A stretch of 13,585 bases of DNA from Planctomycetota bacterium (GCA_021777685.1 JAJYDH010000119.1:1-13585); one strand, 5' to 3'. Positions 1-7,937 are shown, counted from the stretch's first letter. The notes: a model not told the origin generated them from the letters alone. Translations and numbers: made by a program.

Positions 1-1
1 G

Positions 2-298
2 TACAACGCCGCCCGCCGCGACGCCGTCGCCGGCCGGAAGGAGCGGGCCGGCGAGCTGGCCAGGGCCGCCGAGGCCCTCACCCACGTCCCCGAGCACCTC
101 GCCCGGGCCCTCGACCCCGACGATCGGCCCGAGCCGAAGGAGAAGAAGGCCAAGAAGGAGAAGCGCGACCGCCCCGAGCCCCCCAAGGCCAAGGGGGAGC
201 GGCCCGAGCCCAAGGAGAAGCGCGACCGCCCCGAGCCGCCCAGGGAGAAGCGCGACCGGCCCGACCGCGAGGACGACATCCCGCCGCCGATCGAGTGA
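2..298 (+). CDS. C-terminal end of an unidentified protein with charged repetitive tail (partial)
   Basis: This is the last 98 codons of a gene that begins before the window; the frame runs from base 2 to a TGA at 296-298. The first ~40 residues are Ala/Arg/Glu-rich and probably helical (YNAARRDAVAGRKERAGELA). From about residue 43 the protein becomes a highly charged Lys/Glu/Arg/Pro tail built on the unit EKRDRPEP, which occurs three times with small changes. It ends in an acidic, proline-rich DIPPPIE. Such tails are usually disordered and may bind nucleic acid or a partner, but nothing here identifies the family. The reading frame is supported by repeat conservation at the protein level and by the absence of stops. 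Function unknown. Confidence 0.7.
   Translation, partial: YNAARRDAVAGRKERAGELARAAEALTHVPEHLARALDPDDRPEPKEKKAKKEKRDRPEPPKAKGERPEPKEKRDRPEPPREKRDRPDREDDIPPPIE
155..265 (+). repeat. In-frame coding repeat (KEKRDRPEP units)
   Basis: A unit reading K-E-K-R-D-R-P-E-P is nearly identical at the DNA level at 155-180 and 212-237. A third, diverged copy (R-E-K-R-D-R-P-D) lies at 242-265. All copies are in the same frame, so this is an internal protein repeat, not a mobile or intergenic element. Confidence 0.75.
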
Positions 299-422
299 CA
301 TCCTTGTGCTGAATCGGGCATGACCGATGGGCTGATGGGCGATGATCGATCGGGGAATTCTCGGATTCGTCCATCGACCATCGTTTCATCGGCCATGCCG
401 GACGCGATAAGACGACGAAATG

Positions 423-460
423 CCCCCGGCCCGACCTCCCGGGCCGGGGGATCTTGTTCC
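423..460 (+). terminator. GC hairpin, candidate intrinsic terminator of the upstream gene
   Basis: A perfect 10-bp stem is formed by CCCCCGGCCC (423-432) and GGGCCGGGGG (441-450), with an 8-nt loop. It is preceded by an A-containing stretch (GACGAAATG) and followed by ATCTTGTTCC, which is only moderately T-rich. It lies in the 183-bp gap between the first gene and the first MFS gene, 31 bp before that start codon. It most likely ends the upstream transcript. A leader hairpin of the transporter mRNA is the alternative. The rest of the gap (299-422) shows nothing convincing. Confidence 0.5.
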
Positions 461-481
461 CCCTTCGGGACCGACACGCTC

Positions 482-1750
482 ATGGACCTCCGCAACAAGA
501 TCGGCCTCTACGGCTGCTATTTCCTGGGCATGGCGGGCATCGGGTTCACCCTGCCCTACCTGCCGCTCTACCTCGGCCAGCTCGGGCTGTCGGATCGGGC
601 GATCGGGATGGTCTCGACCCTGGCCGCCGTGGCGGGGCTCGCCCAGTTCCCGGTCGGGCTCTGGTCGGACCGGATCGGCTGGCGGAAGCCGTTCCTGGTC
701 GCCGCGCTGGCGGCGGTGGCCGCGTCGACCTGGCTCCTCCGGGGCGCCCAGGGCCTGGTCTGGATCGGATTCGTCGTCGTCCTCTTCGCCGAGAACGGCA
801 TCGGCCGGGCCGTCGTGGAGAGCCTGAGCGGCGCCGAGGCGGCCTCGCTGGCCCCGAAAGGGCAGGTCGGCGCGGCCCTCGGCGCCCTCCGGTTCTGGAA
901 GCCGATCGGCATCGTCCTCATGACCCTCTTCGGCGGCTGGCTGGCCGAGACTCGCGGGGTCGGCTCGATCCTCGTGCCGTTGTTCGTCGTCCAGTGCCTT
1001 GCGGTCGTCGCCGCCCTGCTGATCCACGAGTCGGGCGGGAAGAAGGACGCTTCCGGGGCCGGGTCGGAGGAGATCGCGGGCGAATCGGCCCCCGAGAAGC
1101 CGAAAGGCGGCTGGCTGCCGAAGGATGCTGGGCTCTGGGCGTTCGCCGCGGCGATGGTCCTCTACCACGCGGCCAACGCGCCGGGCGGCGTCTATCTGGG
1201 CCTGTACATGAAGCGGGAGCTTCACGCCCCGGAGCGGATGCTGTCTTATGCGTTCGCGGTCAGCATGGTGGCCTGGATGATCGTGGTCTGGCCGGCGGGC
1301 TGGCTGGCGGACAGGTGGGGCCGGAAGCCCTTGCTCATCGCCGGCTGGACGATCATGGCGATCCGCCTGGCCCTCGTGGCGTCGCTCCGATCACCAGAGA
1401 TGATCGTGGCCAATCAGGCGCTCGACGGGCTGGGCAATGGCCTGTTCGCGGTCCTCGCGGCGGCGTGGGTGACGGACCGACTGGCCGACCCCCGGCGATC
1501 GGGCGAGGCCCAGGTGATCGTCGGCTCGTGCCTGGTCCTGGGCTCGGCGATCGGCCCGGCGGTGTCCGGTTTCGTGGTCGAGCCGCTCGGTTATCGGGGG
1601 CTGTTCTGGGCCCTAGCCGGCGTCGGCGCGGTCGCCACGCTCATCGTCGTGACGCTCGTCCCCGAGACCTTGAAGAAGCACGACGAGCTGACCGAGGGCG
1701 GGATGGTCGACCCGATGCCCGTGACCTCCGACCTCTCGACGTCGGCCTGA
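482..1750 (+). CDS. Major facilitator superfamily (MFS) transporter
   Basis: A 422-residue inner-membrane transporter with about 12 predicted membrane helices in two halves, the usual MFS size. The MFS loop motif (GxxxDRxGxRK) is seen in both halves: GLWSDRIGWRKP (residues 59-70) and GWLADRWGRKP (273-283). A hydrophilic, Glu/Lys-rich loop (about 183-210) separates the halves. The ATG at 482 was chosen because the protein then starts directly before the first helix (MDLRNKIGLYGCYFLGM). The longer open frame from 320 would run through the GC hairpin and add a segment unlike a transporter N-terminus. The ribosome site is weak (GGGA at 467-470). The next gene follows after 31 bp, suggesting co-transcription with the permease, second MFS protein and phosphoesterase. 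The substrate cannot be told from sequence; an efflux role is common in this superfamily but is not shown. Confidence 0.88.
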   Translation: MDLRNKIGLYGCYFLGMAGIGFTLPYLPLYLGQLGLSDRAIGMVSTLAAVAGLAQFPVGLWSDRIGWRKPFLVAALAAVAASTWLLRGAQGLVWIGFVVVLFAENGIGRAVVESLSGAEAASLAPKGQVGAALGALRFWKPIGIVLMTLFGGWLAETRGVGSILVPLFVVQCLAVVAALLIHESGGKKDASGAGSEEIAGESAPEKPKGGWLPKDAGLWAFAAAMVLYHAANAPGGVYLGLYMKRELHAPERMLSYAFAVSMVAWMIVVWPAGWLADRWGRKPLLIAGWTIMAIRLALVASLRSPEMIVANQALDGLGNGLFAVLAAAWVTDRLADPRRSGEAQVIVGSCLVLGSAIGPAVSGFVVEPLGYRGLFWALAGVGAVATLIVVTLVPETLKKHDELTEGGMVDPMPVTSDLSTSA

Positions 1751-1781
1751 CCCTAAACCCCCCCCACCAGGAACCCTGTCC

Positions 1782-3026
1782 GTGACTCCTCCTCCAGCCT
1801 CCATACCCCTGGTCTCGACCATCTTCGGCCTGACCTACCTCGCGCTGGCGGTCGGGAAGGTCCCCGGCCTGCGGATCGACCGGTCGGGGATCGCCCTGGT
1901 CGGCGCGGCGGCGATGCTCGGCTTCGGCGTGATGGGCCTCCACGACGCGGCGAAGGCGGTCGACTACGAGACCCTGATCCTGCTGTTCGGGATGATGGTC
2001 CTCGTGGCCTTCCTCCGGCTCTCGGGCTTCTTCGCGCTGGCGACCGAGCGGATCGCCGAGCGGTTCTCGTCGCCCCGGGCCCTCCTGGCCGTGACGATCG
2101 GCCTGTCGGGCGTCCTCTCGGCCTTCCTGGTCAATGACGTGGTCTGCGTCGCCCTGACCCCGCTGGTCCTGGACCTGACCCGGCGGCTCAAGCGGCCCCC
2201 GATCCCGTACCTGGTCGGCCTGGCGACGGCGTCGAACGTCGGATCTGTCGCGACGATCACCGGGAACCCGCAGAACATCATCATCGGCTCGCACTCGCAC
2301 ATCCCTTACCTGCGGTTCGCGGCGAGGCTGGCGCCGGTCGCGGCGATCGGGCTGGTGCTCACGTTCCTGGTCGTCGCCCTCGTGTACCGCGAGGCCCTGG
2401 CCGACGACGGCGAGGCCGAGGCCGGCGACCTGCCGCGTCCCCGGGTCGATCGCGGCCTGATGGCCAAGAGCGTGGGGGTGGCCCTGCTCACGGTCGGCCT
2501 GTTCTTCGCGGGGTATCCGATCGCCCTGGTGGCCCTGGGAGCGGCGGCGGTCCTGCTGCTCGGCCGGGTCCGGCCCGAGAAGGTCTATGAGTCGGTCGAC
2601 TGGCCGCTCCTGGTCATGTTCGCCGGGCTGTTCGTGGTCGTCCACGGCTTCGAGGAGGTGGTCGTGAGGACCTGGGGCATCGACCGCTGGCACTCGCTGC
2701 TCGACTCGCCGGTCGTGGCGGTCAGCGGGCTGTCGGTGGTGCTCTCGAACCTCGTGTCGAACGTGCCGGCGGTCCTGCTGTTCGAGCCCCTGATGAACGC
2801 GATGTCCGGGGCGAATCGGGAGCAGGCCTGGCTGGCCCTGGCGATGTCGAGCACCCTGGCGGGCAACCTCACCGTGCTCGGCTCGGTCGCCAACCTGATC
2901 GTGGTCGAGAACGCCCGCCGGGTCGGGACCGACCTGGGCTTCGTCGAGTACCTCAAGGTCGGCGTCCCCTTGACGATCCTGACGACCCTCGTCGGCGTCG
3001 CCTGGCTCTACTTCACCCATTATTGA
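1782..3026 (+). CDS. ArsB/NhaD-type ion transporter family permease
   Basis: A 414-residue membrane protein of the ion-transporter superfamily that includes ArsB arsenite pumps, NhaD antiporters and SLC13-like anion carriers. The inverted two-repeat design is visible. Half one has VND (117-119) followed by SNVGSVATITGNPQN (151-165). Half two has SNVP (326-329) followed by SSTLAGNLTVLGSVANLIVVE (356-376). These helix-breaking hairpins normally form the substrate site. A charged cytoplasmic loop lies at about 203-228. The start is GTG at 1782, with AGGA at 1769-1772 as ribosome site; no ATG fits as well. It sits between two MFS genes in a likely operon. No arsC, arsR or other arsenic gene is nearby, so an arsenite role is not supported. 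Na+/H+ exchange or anion/dicarboxylate transport remain possible. Confidence 0.88.
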   Translation: MTPPPASIPLVSTIFGLTYLALAVGKVPGLRIDRSGIALVGAAAMLGFGVMGLHDAAKAVDYETLILLFGMMVLVAFLRLSGFFALATERIAERFSSPRALLAVTIGLSGVLSAFLVNDVVCVALTPLVLDLTRRLKRPPIPYLVGLATASNVGSVATITGNPQNIIIGSHSHIPYLRFAARLAPVAAIGLVLTFLVVALVYREALADDGEAEAGDLPRPRVDRGLMAKSVGVALLTVGLFFAGYPIALVALGAAAVLLLGRVRPEKVYESVDWPLLVMFAGLFVVVHGFEEVVVRTWGIDRWHSLLDSPVVAVSGLSVVLSNLVSNVPAVLLFEPLMNAMSGANREQAWLALAMSSTLAGNLTVLGSVANLIVVENARRVGTDLGFVEYLKVGVPLTILTTLVGVAWLYFTHY

Positions 3027-3042
3027 AACCGGAGGCACTCCG

Positions 3043-4326
3043 ATGGACGACAAGAAGCCGGAACCGGGCCGGCGGAGCCTCCGGGCGCTGGACGCGCTGA
3101 ACGTCGTGCTGGCCGACGTCCGCGACGGCCTGGGGCCATACCTGGCCATCTATCTGGCCTTGAAGCACTGGGACGCTTCGAAGATCGGCATGGCGATGTC
3201 GGCGATGGGGATCGCCTCGGTCATCGCGCAGACGCCCGCCGGGGCTCTGATCGACCGGACCCGGCGGAAGCAAGCCTGGATGGTCGCGGCGTCGGCGGTG
3301 ACGGCGCTGGGGGCGATCGCGATGGTCCGGATGCCGACCCTGCCGGTCATCCTCGGGGCCCAGGCGACCATCGGCGTCGCCTCGGCGATCTTCGCGCCGG
3401 CGATCGCGGCGGTGAGCCTGGGGCTGGTCGGGCACGCCCGGATGTCGCGGAGGACCGGGCGGAACGAGGCGTTCAACCACGCCGGGAACGTCATCGCGGC
3501 GGTCCTGGCCGGGCTGATCGGCGACCATATCGCCTACGAGGGGATCTTCTACCTCCTGGCCGCGATGTGCGCCGCGTCGATCGTGGCGACCCTGATGATC
3601 CGCCGCGACGAGATCGACGACGACCTCGCCCGGGGGGGCGAGGCCGGCGACTCCGACCAGGACCACGACCCGAGGATCGTCCCGATCCTCGACCTCGCGA
3701 AAGACCGGCGCATCCTGATCTTCGCCGCCTCGATCGTCCTGTTCCACTTCGCCAACGCGGCGATGCTCCCGCTCGTCGGCCAGAAGATGACGGCCGGGAA
3801 GTCGGACGGCGTGGCCGGCTACATGTCGGCCTGCATCATCGCCGCGCAGCTCGTGATGGTCCCGGTGGCGGTCGCGTCGAGCCGGCTGGCCGACTCGTGG
3901 GGACGCCGCCCGACGTTCCTGGTCGGCTTCCTCGTCCTGCCGGTCCGGGGGCTGCTGTACACCCTCACCGACGACCCTCGATGGCTGGTGGCGATCCAGC
4001 TCCTGGACGGCATCGGCGCGGGGATCTTCGGCGTGGTCGGCGTGCTGGTCATCGCCGACCTGACGCGCGGCACGGGCCGGTTCAACTGGATGCAAGGGGC
4101 CCTGGCCACGGCCACCGGCATCGGGGCCTCGGCGAGCCAGCTCCTGACCGGCGAGATCGACTTGCGGTTCGGGTTCAATGCCGGCTTCTCCGCCCTCTCG
4201 GCCATCGCCGCCGTCGCGCTGGTGTTCTTCGGCCTGGCCATGCCCGAGACCCGACCCTCGGACAAGGTCGCCCATGACGGCCTGGCCGACCCGATCGACC
4301 TCCAACTCTCCCCGGCGAGGACCTGA
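3043..4326 (+). CDS. MFS transporter (second, different subfamily)
   Basis: A 427-residue MFS permease with about 12 membrane helices. It is clearly distinct from the MFS protein encoded at 482-1750. The N-terminus carries VVLADVRDGLGPYLAIYL (21-38). Loop 2-3 has a modified motif GALIDRTRRKQAW (67-79). The matching loop in the second half is SSRLADSWGRRP (279-290). A polar segment RTGRNEAFNHAGN (137-149) precedes helix 5, and an acidic central loop spans about 188-210. The ATG at 3043 is preceded by a strong GGAGG (3031-3035), 17 bp after the permease stop. The metallophosphoesterase starts 3 bp after this stop, so both are almost certainly on one transcript. The substrate is unknown. Pairing with a phosphoesterase might mean uptake or export linked to a phosphate ester, but this is inference. 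Confidence 0.87.
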   Translation: MDDKKPEPGRRSLRALDALNVVLADVRDGLGPYLAIYLALKHWDASKIGMAMSAMGIASVIAQTPAGALIDRTRRKQAWMVAASAVTALGAIAMVRMPTLPVILGAQATIGVASAIFAPAIAAVSLGLVGHARMSRRTGRNEAFNHAGNVIAAVLAGLIGDHIAYEGIFYLLAAMCAASIVATLMIRRDEIDDDLARGGEAGDSDQDHDPRIVPILDLAKDRRILIFAASIVLFHFANAAMLPLVGQKMTAGKSDGVAGYMSACIIAAQLVMVPVAVASSRLADSWGRRPTFLVGFLVLPVRGLLYTLTDDPRWLVAIQLLDGIGAGIFGVVGVLVIADLTRGTGRFNWMQGALATATGIGASASQLLTGEIDLRFGFNAGFSALSAIAAVALVFFGLAMPETRPSDKVAHDGLADPIDLQLSPART

Positions 4327-4329
4327 CCC

Positions 4330-5391
4330 ATGAGCACGATCGAAGACCCCGTCACCTTCGTCGTCCCCGGCGACCTCCACCTGACCGTGGCCGGGCTGGA
4401 CAACCACCTCGTCGCGGTCCGCATGGTCGAGGAGGTCAACGAGCTGATCCGGCCCGACTTCGTCCAGTTCATCGGCGACAACGTCCAGGACGCGACCGAG
4501 GCCCAGTTCCGCCTCTTCGACGACCTCCGCCAGCGGCTGATCTGCCCGCATTTCGCGCTCGTCGGCGACCACGACGTCAAGGGCGACCCCGGCGCGAAGG
4601 GGTTTCGTTCTCGCTTCGGCCAGACGACCGGCTCGACCTCGCTCCGGGGCTTCCGCCTCATCCGGCTCGACACCCAGCAGTCGAAGCCGATGGGCCTCTC
4701 GGCCGATCAGGTCGATTGGCTCCGGGCCGAGGTCGACTCCGCGCTCGCCTCGGGCGAGCGGCCGGTGATCTTCCAGCATAATTACCCGTTCCAGGTCTGG
4801 GAGGACTTCGACGGCCCCGGCGTCGACGAGTGGCGGGCGGTCGTCCAGACTCGCCGGATCGCGGCGATCATCTGCGGCCACACCCACTACTGGCAGGTCG
4901 CCAACGACGGGCGGAATGCCGTCGTCGCGGTCCGGTCGATCGGCGACCCCGAGGGAGGCGAGCCCGGGTATCTCGTCGGGCACCTGGCGGGCGACAATCT
5001 CGCGATCGCCTACCGGACGCCGGGCGAGCCCGGCCCGCTGGTGATGGTCACGCACCCCCGCGAGGCGATCCTGGCCACCGGCCCCGCCCACGTCGTGTCC
5101 GGCCGCGACCGGTTCGAGGTCCGGACGTGGGCGACTTCGGACGTCGCCGAGGTCGTCGGGCGCATCGACGGCGGCGAGTGGTTCCCGCTGGAGCCGGTGT
5201 CGCCCGGACGCTGGTGGGCGGCGCTGCCGGGCGATCGACTCGCCAAGGGGAGGCACCGCTTCGAGGTCCGGGCCGTCGACGCGATGGGCTCGGAGGGCGG
5301 CCGATCGATCGAATTCGCCGTCGACCCCACGGGCCGATTCACGGCCGTCCCCGCCGCAGTCCCGACCGTCGAGGGGACGGCGTTCTGCTGA
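4330..5391 (+). CDS. Calcineurin-like metallophosphoesterase with C-terminal Ig-like domain
   Basis: A 353-residue predicted two-metal phosphoesterase. The metal-binding motifs appear in order: D-L-H (15-17), GDN (49-51), GDHD (79-82), a lone His at 150 (QHNYPF) and GHTH (183-186). This layout matches calcineurin-like phosphoesterases (CpdA, purple acid phosphatase type). The third motif is usually GNH[DE]; here Asn is replaced by Asp80. Residues ~240-335 form a beta-rich, Ig-like C-terminal domain (for example GRHRFEVRAVDAMGSEGG). No signal peptide or membrane helix is visible, so it is probably cytoplasmic. The ATG at 4330 has GAGGA at 4317-4321 and lies only 3 bp after the MFS stop. It is the last gene of the transporter unit; a convergent gene begins (stop side) 14 bp beyond. 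The substrate (nucleotide, phospholipid or sugar phosphate) cannot be assigned. Confidence 0.88.
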   Translation: MSTIEDPVTFVVPGDLHLTVAGLDNHLVAVRMVEEVNELIRPDFVQFIGDNVQDATEAQFRLFDDLRQRLICPHFALVGDHDVKGDPGAKGFRSRFGQTTGSTSLRGFRLIRLDTQQSKPMGLSADQVDWLRAEVDSALASGERPVIFQHNYPFQVWEDFDGPGVDEWRAVVQTRRIAAIICGHTHYWQVANDGRNAVVAVRSIGDPEGGEPGYLVGHLAGDNLAIAYRTPGEPGPLVMVTHPREAILATGPAHVVSGRDRFEVRTWATSDVAEVVGRIDGGEWFPLEPVSPGRWWAALPGDRLAKGRHRFEVRAVDAMGSEGGRSIEFAVDPTGRFTAVPAAVPTVEGTAFC

Positions 5392-5402
5392 GCCGGCGGC
5401 TC
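5390..5402. terminator. Small hairpin between convergent stop codons
   Basis: GAGCC (5390-5394) and GGCTC (5398-5402) can form a 5-bp stem with a 3-nt loop in the 13-bp gap between the phosphoesterase stop and the stop of the convergent cyclase-repeat gene. It has no T-tract on either strand, so it is at best a weak bidirectional pause or terminator. Confidence 0.22.
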
Positions 5403-5404
5403 GC

Positions 5405-6538
5405 TCAGGGGCGGCCGTTGGCGAGCGCACCGAGGGCGAACGGGGTCGCGACGAGCGGGTCGTCCTCCTTCGAGGCGGAGAAGCGGTTCGACCACGTCCC
5501 GTCGGGCCGCTGGCGGCGGAGCAACTCGTCGGCGATCTCGGCGGCCCAGTCGACTTTCCGGCCGTCGCGCTCGAAGGTCCGGACGCCCAGCGACCGGAAG
5601 GCGTGGGCGAGTGACCAGCAATAATAGAAGTAGGTCGCCTCCCGGTCGTCCTCTCGCGAGCCTTCGAAGGTCCCGGGGACGGTCGAGGTCGAGAAGTTCC
5701 GCTTCAGCCATCCGAGGGCGGCCAGGACCCTCGGATGATCGGGCGGCAGGCCGCACCGGAGGAGCGCCCGGAGGCCGTCGGCGGTCGCCGAGCCGTAGGA
5801 ATGGAACCGACCCGAGGGCGAGGCCCCGGCCTTGTTCCGGGCGGGGTCGGTCGGGGTCAGGAAGAAGCCGCCGTCGGATCGAGCGGGGTCGGATGGGTCG
5901 AAGTCCTGGCACCGCTCGACGAACCGGAGCGCCTTGACGATCGCCGGGTCGTCGGCCGTCGCCCCGCCGAGCCGCAGGGCCCCGACGGCGAACAGGGTGG
6001 ACGAGAGGTCGGCGTCGACGGCCCGGCCGTCGTCGCGCCTGGCCGAGGGCTCCGGGGCGTAGCCCCACGCGCCGAAAGCCGGGTCGTCGGGCCTCCAGCC
6101 GAGGGGCTCGACGAGCTGGCGGCTGCGCAGGTCGGCCAGCAGGGCGGCCTGGGCCTCCCGGCCGTCGGGGGCGTGGATCTTCGACAGGGCGATCGTCGAG
6201 GCGGCGTCGAAATAGACCGGGTAAACGATGCCGAAGCGCCCCTCGTCGATCGAGCCGTCGGGGCGGACCCGGGCGGCGAGGTAGCGGGCCCCTCGGAGCC
6301 TGGCGTCCTCGATCCCCTCGACGGCGGGCGCGAAGGCGAGCGCCTTGAGGACCGCGGGGGTGAGCGAGGCGCCGTCCTTGAAGACGCCATAGGTCCTCGA
6401 CCGCCAGGCCCCGTCCGGCGACTGGGCGGCGATGAGGGCCCGCGTGCCGGCGGCGACGGCCCGGTCGACGCGGTCGTCGCCCCGGCTCGCGAGGGCCGGG
6501 GCGACCAGCAGGGTCAGAGTTAGGGCGAGCGTCCTCAT
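5405..6538 (-). CDS. Exported protein with prenyltransferase/squalene-cyclase-type repeats
   Basis: A 377-residue protein with an N-terminal signal peptide (MRTLALTLTLLVAPALA, likely cleavage near residue 17). The mature part shows repeated alpha-helical units marked by QxxDGxW-like turns: QSPDGAW (39-45), RPDGSID (92-98), SDGGFF (221-226) and RQRPDGTW (342-349). This is the pattern of the alpha/alpha-barrel fold shared by squalene cyclases and protein prenyltransferases. No DxDD cyclase acid motif is seen, so an active terpene cyclase is doubtful. Planctomycete genomes often carry such proteins, with unknown role. The start at 6538 was chosen because it gives a clean signal peptide and overlaps the upstream stop as ATGA; the longer open frame further upstream runs inside the neighbouring gene. 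It is probably translated by coupling with that gene. Confidence 0.82.
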   Translation of the reverse strand: MRTLALTLTLLVAPALASRGDDRVDRAVAAGTRALIAAQSPDGAWRSRTYGVFKDGASLTPAVLKALAFAPAVEGIEDARLRGARYLAARVRPDGSIDEGRFGIVYPVYFDAASTIALSKIHAPDGREAQAALLADLRSRQLVEPLGWRPDDPAFGAWGYAPEPSARRDDGRAVDADLSSTLFAVGALRLGGATADDPAIVKALRFVERCQDFDPSDPARSDGGFFLTPTDPARNKAGASPSGRFHSYGSATADGLRALLRCGLPPDHPRVLAALGWLKRNFSTSTVPGTFEGSREDDREATYFYYCWSLAHAFRSLGVRTFERDGRKVDWAAEIADELLRRQRPDGTWSNRFSASKEDDPLVATPFALGALANGRP

Positions 6539-7932
6539 TTCTCGGCCGGCTTGTCCTTGTCCTTGGCCTGGGCCGGGACGGGGGTCCGGTCGGACAGGAG
6601 GACGAGGAGGGCGGTCGAGGTGCAGAACGTCCGGCCGGTGATGCAGTGGTGGCCCGACCAGCTCCCGTCGTCGTTCTGGATCCGGTTCATGTTCTCGGTC
6701 ATCGACCTGTCCCACTTCTTCCACTCCTCGCCGCCCTTGAGCACGAGGCTCTCGCCGATGTTCATGTAGCTGAGGAACTCCTCGCCGCCGTTGGAGCCGA
6801 AGCCGCTGACGAAGGACCTGTCCTCCAGCCGCTCCACGACCGCCTTCTGGGCCTGATCGCGAACATTTCTGGCCTCGCCGAACCGCTTCAGGGCGTCCTT
6901 GGCCTCGGCGACTTCCTTCTCGTCCCTGGAAGTCTCGACCTTCTTCTTGAGCTCGGCCTCCTTCGTGGCGTTGGAGTTGACCGAGTCGGAGAGGACCGAG
7001 AGGCTGGAGGCGCGGTCGTACAGCTCGACCCCGGCCGAGCCCGCCCCGCCACCGACCCTGCCGCCCGCCATCCCCCGGGCGAAACTCCGGGTGGAGCTCG
7101 CTGGCGCGGCGGCAACGGCCGGGGTCTCGGCCGGGAAGATCGCGCTCGCCGACGACGGCGAGGCGAATTGAATCCTGGCGAAGTTCTCCGTCCTCGCCAG
7201 CAGCATCCCGTCGACCTTGACGCCATTCTGGGCGGCCCGGTTGATCCCCTTGCCGGCCATCGATTGGGCCAGGATCGGCGCCCATCCGGTCGCGTTGTCC
7301 CACGAGCCGTCGGCCTTCTGGTGCTTCTTGATCTTGCCGATGACCTTGTTGAGGGCGACGTCAAGCGACCTGTTCTCCTCGGGCTCGGCCATCCGCCCCT
7401 TGGCCTCGGCCAGGAAGAGCGAGGCGAGGAAGGTGTCGATGTTCGGCCCGAGCTTCATCTGGACCCGCGTCCCCTTGACGGTCGAGACGTCGAGCGACTC
7501 CGAGTCGGACGACTCGACCTGCGAGCGGACGAAGCGGACGGCCTTCGCCAGGGCGTCCTTGTACGGGCCGTCGCTCGGGGTGCTACCGGAGCGGATCAGG
7601 GCAAGCGCCGCGATCGAGGTGTCGGCGACGTTCGGCTTGTCCCTCAGCTCGGCCCCGCCGCCCATCTGCTTCGACTCGTCCCCCTGGCCCCAGCCGCCGT
7701 CCTTGAGCTGGTGCTCGACCAGCCAGTCGAGCCCCCGCTTGACCGACGGCGAGATCGGCTTGGGGTCGACCGCCGTCGTCCAGCCGACCGGCCTCTCGGC
7801 GACCGCCTCGGGCTTCTCCTTCTCCTCGGCCTTCGGCTCGCCTTGCGGCCCGGGTTCCTGCCCCGTCGTGATCGCCCAGATCCCCAGCGGGAACATCATC
7901 GCCAGTGCCATCCCTCGGAAAGGCTCGCGCAT
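6535..7932 (-). CDS. Exported cyclase-repeat protein with coiled-coil-like insert
   Basis: A 465-residue protein starting with a signal-peptide-like segment (MREPFRGMALAMMFPLGIWA), then a charged linker rich in Glu/Lys/Pro (23-47). Cyclase-type repeats follow: HQLKDGGWGQGD (74-85), KKHQKADGSWDNATGW (202-217) and a terminal NDDGSWSGHHCITGRTFCTS (420-439). Between the second and last repeats lies a different region. It contains an Ala/Gly/Ser-rich stretch (251-300), then a Lys/Glu-rich helical segment (about 319-370) that probably forms a coiled coil. The C-terminus is a Lys/Asp tail. The ATG at 7932 is set by AAGGAGG at 7938-7944; the upstream ATG in frame lacks this support. It shares fold type with the downstream gene, and their stop and start overlap by 4 bp. 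Likely periplasmic; catalytic activity is not evident. Confidence 0.83.
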   Translation of the reverse strand: MREPFRGMALAMMFPLGIWAITTGQEPGPQGEPKAEEKEKPEAVAERPVGWTTAVDPKPISPSVKRGLDWLVEHQLKDGGWGQGDESKQMGGGAELRDKPNVADTSIAALALIRSGSTPSDGPYKDALAKAVRFVRSQVESSDSESLDVSTVKGTRVQMKLGPNIDTFLASLFLAEAKGRMAEPEENRSLDVALNKVIGKIKKHQKADGSWDNATGWAPILAQSMAGKGINRAAQNGVKVDGMLLARTENFARIQFASPSSASAIFPAETPAVAAAPASSTRSFARGMAGGRVGGGAGSAGVELYDRASSLSVLSDSVNSNATKEAELKKKVETSRDEKEVAEAKDALKRFGEARNVRDQAQKAVVERLEDRSFVSGFGSNGGEEFLSYMNIGESLVLKGGEEWKKWDRSMTENMNRIQNDDGSWSGHHCITGRTFCTSTALLVLLSDRTPVPAQAKDKDKPAEK

Positions 7933-7937
7933 CGCCG

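Noticed and set aside
384..411. Possible promoter TTTCAT, 16 bp, GATAAG before the first MFS gene
   Set aside because: Only a partial match to sigma-70 boxes, and it lies upstream of the strong hairpin, which would interrupt the transcript.
1782..3026. Arsenite efflux pump (arsB) as a specific assignment
   Set aside because: The family covers many substrates and no arsenic-resistance gene (arsC, arsR, arsA) is nearby.
1641..3149. A 502-codon minus-strand open frame opposite the ion permease
   Set aside because: Charged, repeat-like Arg/Asp/Gln composition is typical of antisense reading in GC-rich genes, and the permease frame is clear.
3013..5430. A very long open frame on the minus strand (about 805 codons) opposite the second MFS gene and the phosphoesterase
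   Set aside because: Its product is an Arg/Asp/Gly-rich sequence with no domain, and it lies opposite two well-supported genes. GC-rich codon choice removes stop codons from this antisense frame.
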